A DNA stretch of 7,040 nucleotides from JBBRLG01 sp038231495. Lineage in GTDB: Bacteria > Planctomycetota > Planctomycetia > Gemmatales > Gemmataceae. The stretch spans positions 1-7,040 of the forward strand of contig JBBRLG010000401.1 in the NCBI GenBank assembly GCA_038231495.1. The letters run 5' to 3'. The notes below the pieces were generated by a model. It was given only the letters and a program-made list of their open reading frames with translations. It was not told the DNA's origin and did not search any database. Below are positions 5,690 through 7,040 of the stretch, in pieces (position 1 is the stretch's first letter; every line of letters starts with the position of its first letter). Both the position numbers and the translations under genes were made by a program.

Positions 5690-6943
5690 GTGAGATCAGG
5701 CTCGGCTCCCGCAAACCGCGTGCGACGGCTTCTCATGCTCCTGGCCCTGGCTGCCCTGGCCGCCTTCGGCCTGGCGGGCTGCGGCGACGGCTCCCTGAAC
5801 CCCTCCTACCCGACGGAGATGCGCTACCCCCAGCGCGACGACCTCATCGTCCTGACGCCGCCCAAGAATTCGATCCTGTTCCCCTTCGCCGAGCCGCCCG
5901 GACGCCTCGAAGAAACCATCGCCAAAGTCCCGACCCTCGAAGAAGGTGCCGTCGCCGACCCGAAGAAGATGGCCGCGAAGGCCCGCAGCGAACTGCACAC
6001 GTTCATTGAAATGGCGTTCGGCACGCCTGCCAACCCCGTCGTCAAGATTGACGACAAAGACGCGATGGCGATGGCCGAGGCGCTGAATCTGAGCGAAAAG
6101 ACCCTCCAGGCCGGCAGTAAACTCTATCGGCGGCACTGCCTGCAATGCCACGGCGTTGCCGGCGACGGCCGCGGGCCGAGAGGCCTCTGGCTGCACCCGC
6201 ACCCGCGCGACTATCGGCAAGGGCTGTTCAAGTTCGTCTCGTCGGACCCGGCCGTGCCGGTACTCGGCCAGGAACGCAAGCCCCGCCGCGAAGACTTGCA
6301 CCATGTGCTGACTTACGGCGTGGAAGGCACTTCCATGCCGTCTTTCGCCCTGTTGAAAGACGAGGAGTTGGAGGCACTCATCAGCTACGTCACGCACCTG
6401 AGCATGCGCGGCGAAGTGGAGTTTTTCATCTGCAAACAAATCGTCGCGGACCGGATCAAGGCCGAGGACATCCCGACGGAGGCGGAAACCTGGATGATAC
6501 TGGTCCTCAATCGCTGGAAGACCTCGAACGACCGGCCGCTGACGCCGAAGGCCTCGACCGCGCCCGCGGACACCTCGCAGCGCCAGGAATCGGTGCGCCG
6601 CGGCTACGACTATTTCACCAACGCCAAGGTGGGCAACTGTGTGAGTTGCCACATCGATTTCGGTCGGCAGGCCCAGTTCCGTTATGACGCCTGGGGCACG
6701 CTCGTCCGCCCGAACAACCTGACCGCTGGCGTCTACCGCGGCGGCCGTCGGCCCCTGGACCTGTACTACCGCGTTGCCGGCGGCATCAACCCGTGTGCCA
6801 TGCCGAAGAACGACGACGAGGCCAAGGTCTGGGACCTGGTGAGCTTTGTGCAAGCGTTGCCGTACCCGTTGATGCTGCCCGAGGATGTCAAGGACAAGGT
6901 GTATCCCGGCCAGGCCGGAGAGAAAGTCACCGCCGAGAAGTAA
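5690..6943 (+). CDS. Diheme cytochrome c lipoprotein
   Basis: This is a 417-residue membrane-anchored electron carrier. The N-terminus is a lipoprotein signal: RVRR, the hydrophobic stretch LLMLLALAALAAFG, then lipobox LAGC with lipidated Cys at 31. Two class I-like heme domains follow. The first has CLQCH (C150, C153, H154) and likely axial Met216 in TSMPSF. The second has CVSCH (C317, C320, H321) and likely Met371 in NPCAMP. Each ends in the helix typical of cytochrome c folds (EELEALISYVTHL; VWDLVSFVQAL). About 100 residues between anchor and first heme are unassigned. The protein should sit on the periplasmic face and pass electrons between respiratory complexes; whether it serves alternative complex III, an oxidase or something else cannot be told here. 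GTG at 5690 is chosen because of GGAGG 8 bases upstream and because the lipoprotein signal begins directly after it. A divergent gene precedes it and a repeat follows 52 bases after the stop. Confidence 0.9.
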   Translation: MRSGSAPANRVRRLLMLLALAALAAFGLAGCGDGSLNPSYPTEMRYPQRDDLIVLTPPKNSILFPFAEPPGRLEETIAKVPTLEEGAVADPKKMAAKARSELHTFIEMAFGTPANPVVKIDDKDAMAMAEALNLSEKTLQAGSKLYRRHCLQCHGVAGDGRGPRGLWLHPHPRDYRQGLFKFVSSDPAVPVLGQERKPRREDLHHVLTYGVEGTSMPSFALLKDEELEALISYVTHLSMRGEVEFFICKQIVADRIKAEDIPTEAETWMILVLNRWKTSNDRPLTPKASTAPADTSQRQESVRRGYDYFTNAKVGNCVSCHIDFGRQAQFRYDAWGTLVRPNNLTAGVYRGGRRPLDLYYRVAGGINPCAMPKNDDEAKVWDLVSFVQALPYPLMLPEDVKDKVYPGQAGEKVTAEK

Positions 6944-6995
6944 GATGTCTTGGCGAGCCGGAGTCTTGAAACGGATTCTAACCGAAAAGTTCCGA

Positions 6996-7040
6996 TAACC
7001 GTTCACTCCCCCCTTACGAAGGGGGGGCAGGGGGGGTGGA
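6996..7040. repeat. Family A inverted-repeat element, copy 3 (left half only, cut by window edge)
   Basis: TAACCGTTCAC (6996-7006) is followed by the C-run/TTACGAA/G-run hairpin (7008-7027) and a second G run (7030-7036). This matches the left half of copies 1 and 2. The right half would lie beyond the window. It starts 52 bases after the cytochrome stop codon. Confidence 0.85.

Noticed and set aside
5696..7006. A 436-codon open frame antisense to the cytochrome gene
   Set aside because: It mirrors the cytochrome gene almost end to end, a common by-product of high GC at third codon positions, and shows no recognisable domain. The heme motifs and lipobox are on the other strand.

Overview
This GC-rich window most likely comes from a planctomycete, probably Gemmatales-like. 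The reasons are a very large secreted TPR/PQQ-propeller protein next to a MoxR ATPase, a diheme lipoprotein cytochrome c, and gaps full of short palindromic repeats. The taxonomic call is inference from gene style; no marker gene is present.

Layout. Three genes lie on the minus strand. In transcription order these are a 60-residue two-helix membrane protein (start 5114), a 1353-residue exported double beta-propeller protein (start 4726), and the N-terminal 164 residues of a MoxR-family AAA+ ATPase carrying an extra zinc ribbon (start 494, running off the left edge). A divergent plus-strand gene (5690-6943) encodes a diheme cytochrome c lipoprotein. It has a good ribosome binding site and a plausible sigma70-type promoter at 5540-5567. 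The MoxR and propeller genes may be co-transcribed, but a 170-base gap holding a repeat separates them. The cytochrome is probably a membrane-anchored periplasmic electron carrier whose partners lie outside the window.

Repeats. Every intergenic gap contains repeat DNA. Family A (521-659, 4801-4925, and 6996 to the right edge) is a 125-139 base inverted-repeat element. Each half is a TAACCGNTCAC arm plus a tight C-run/TTACGAA/G-run hairpin. It sits 5, 6 and 52 bases past the stop codons of the propeller, 60-residue and cytochrome genes. Family B (5203-5437) is a REP/BIME-like set of GTAG-headed palindromes. One unit appears to be split by a 141-base element with perfect 24-bp terminal inverted repeats, flanked by a 21-bp direct repeat.

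The genes are recognisable families. The least explained DNA is the two repeat families: their arm co-variation, their placement at gene ends and the nested insertion. I see no CRISPR array, tRNA, rRNA, phage gene or transposase gene.
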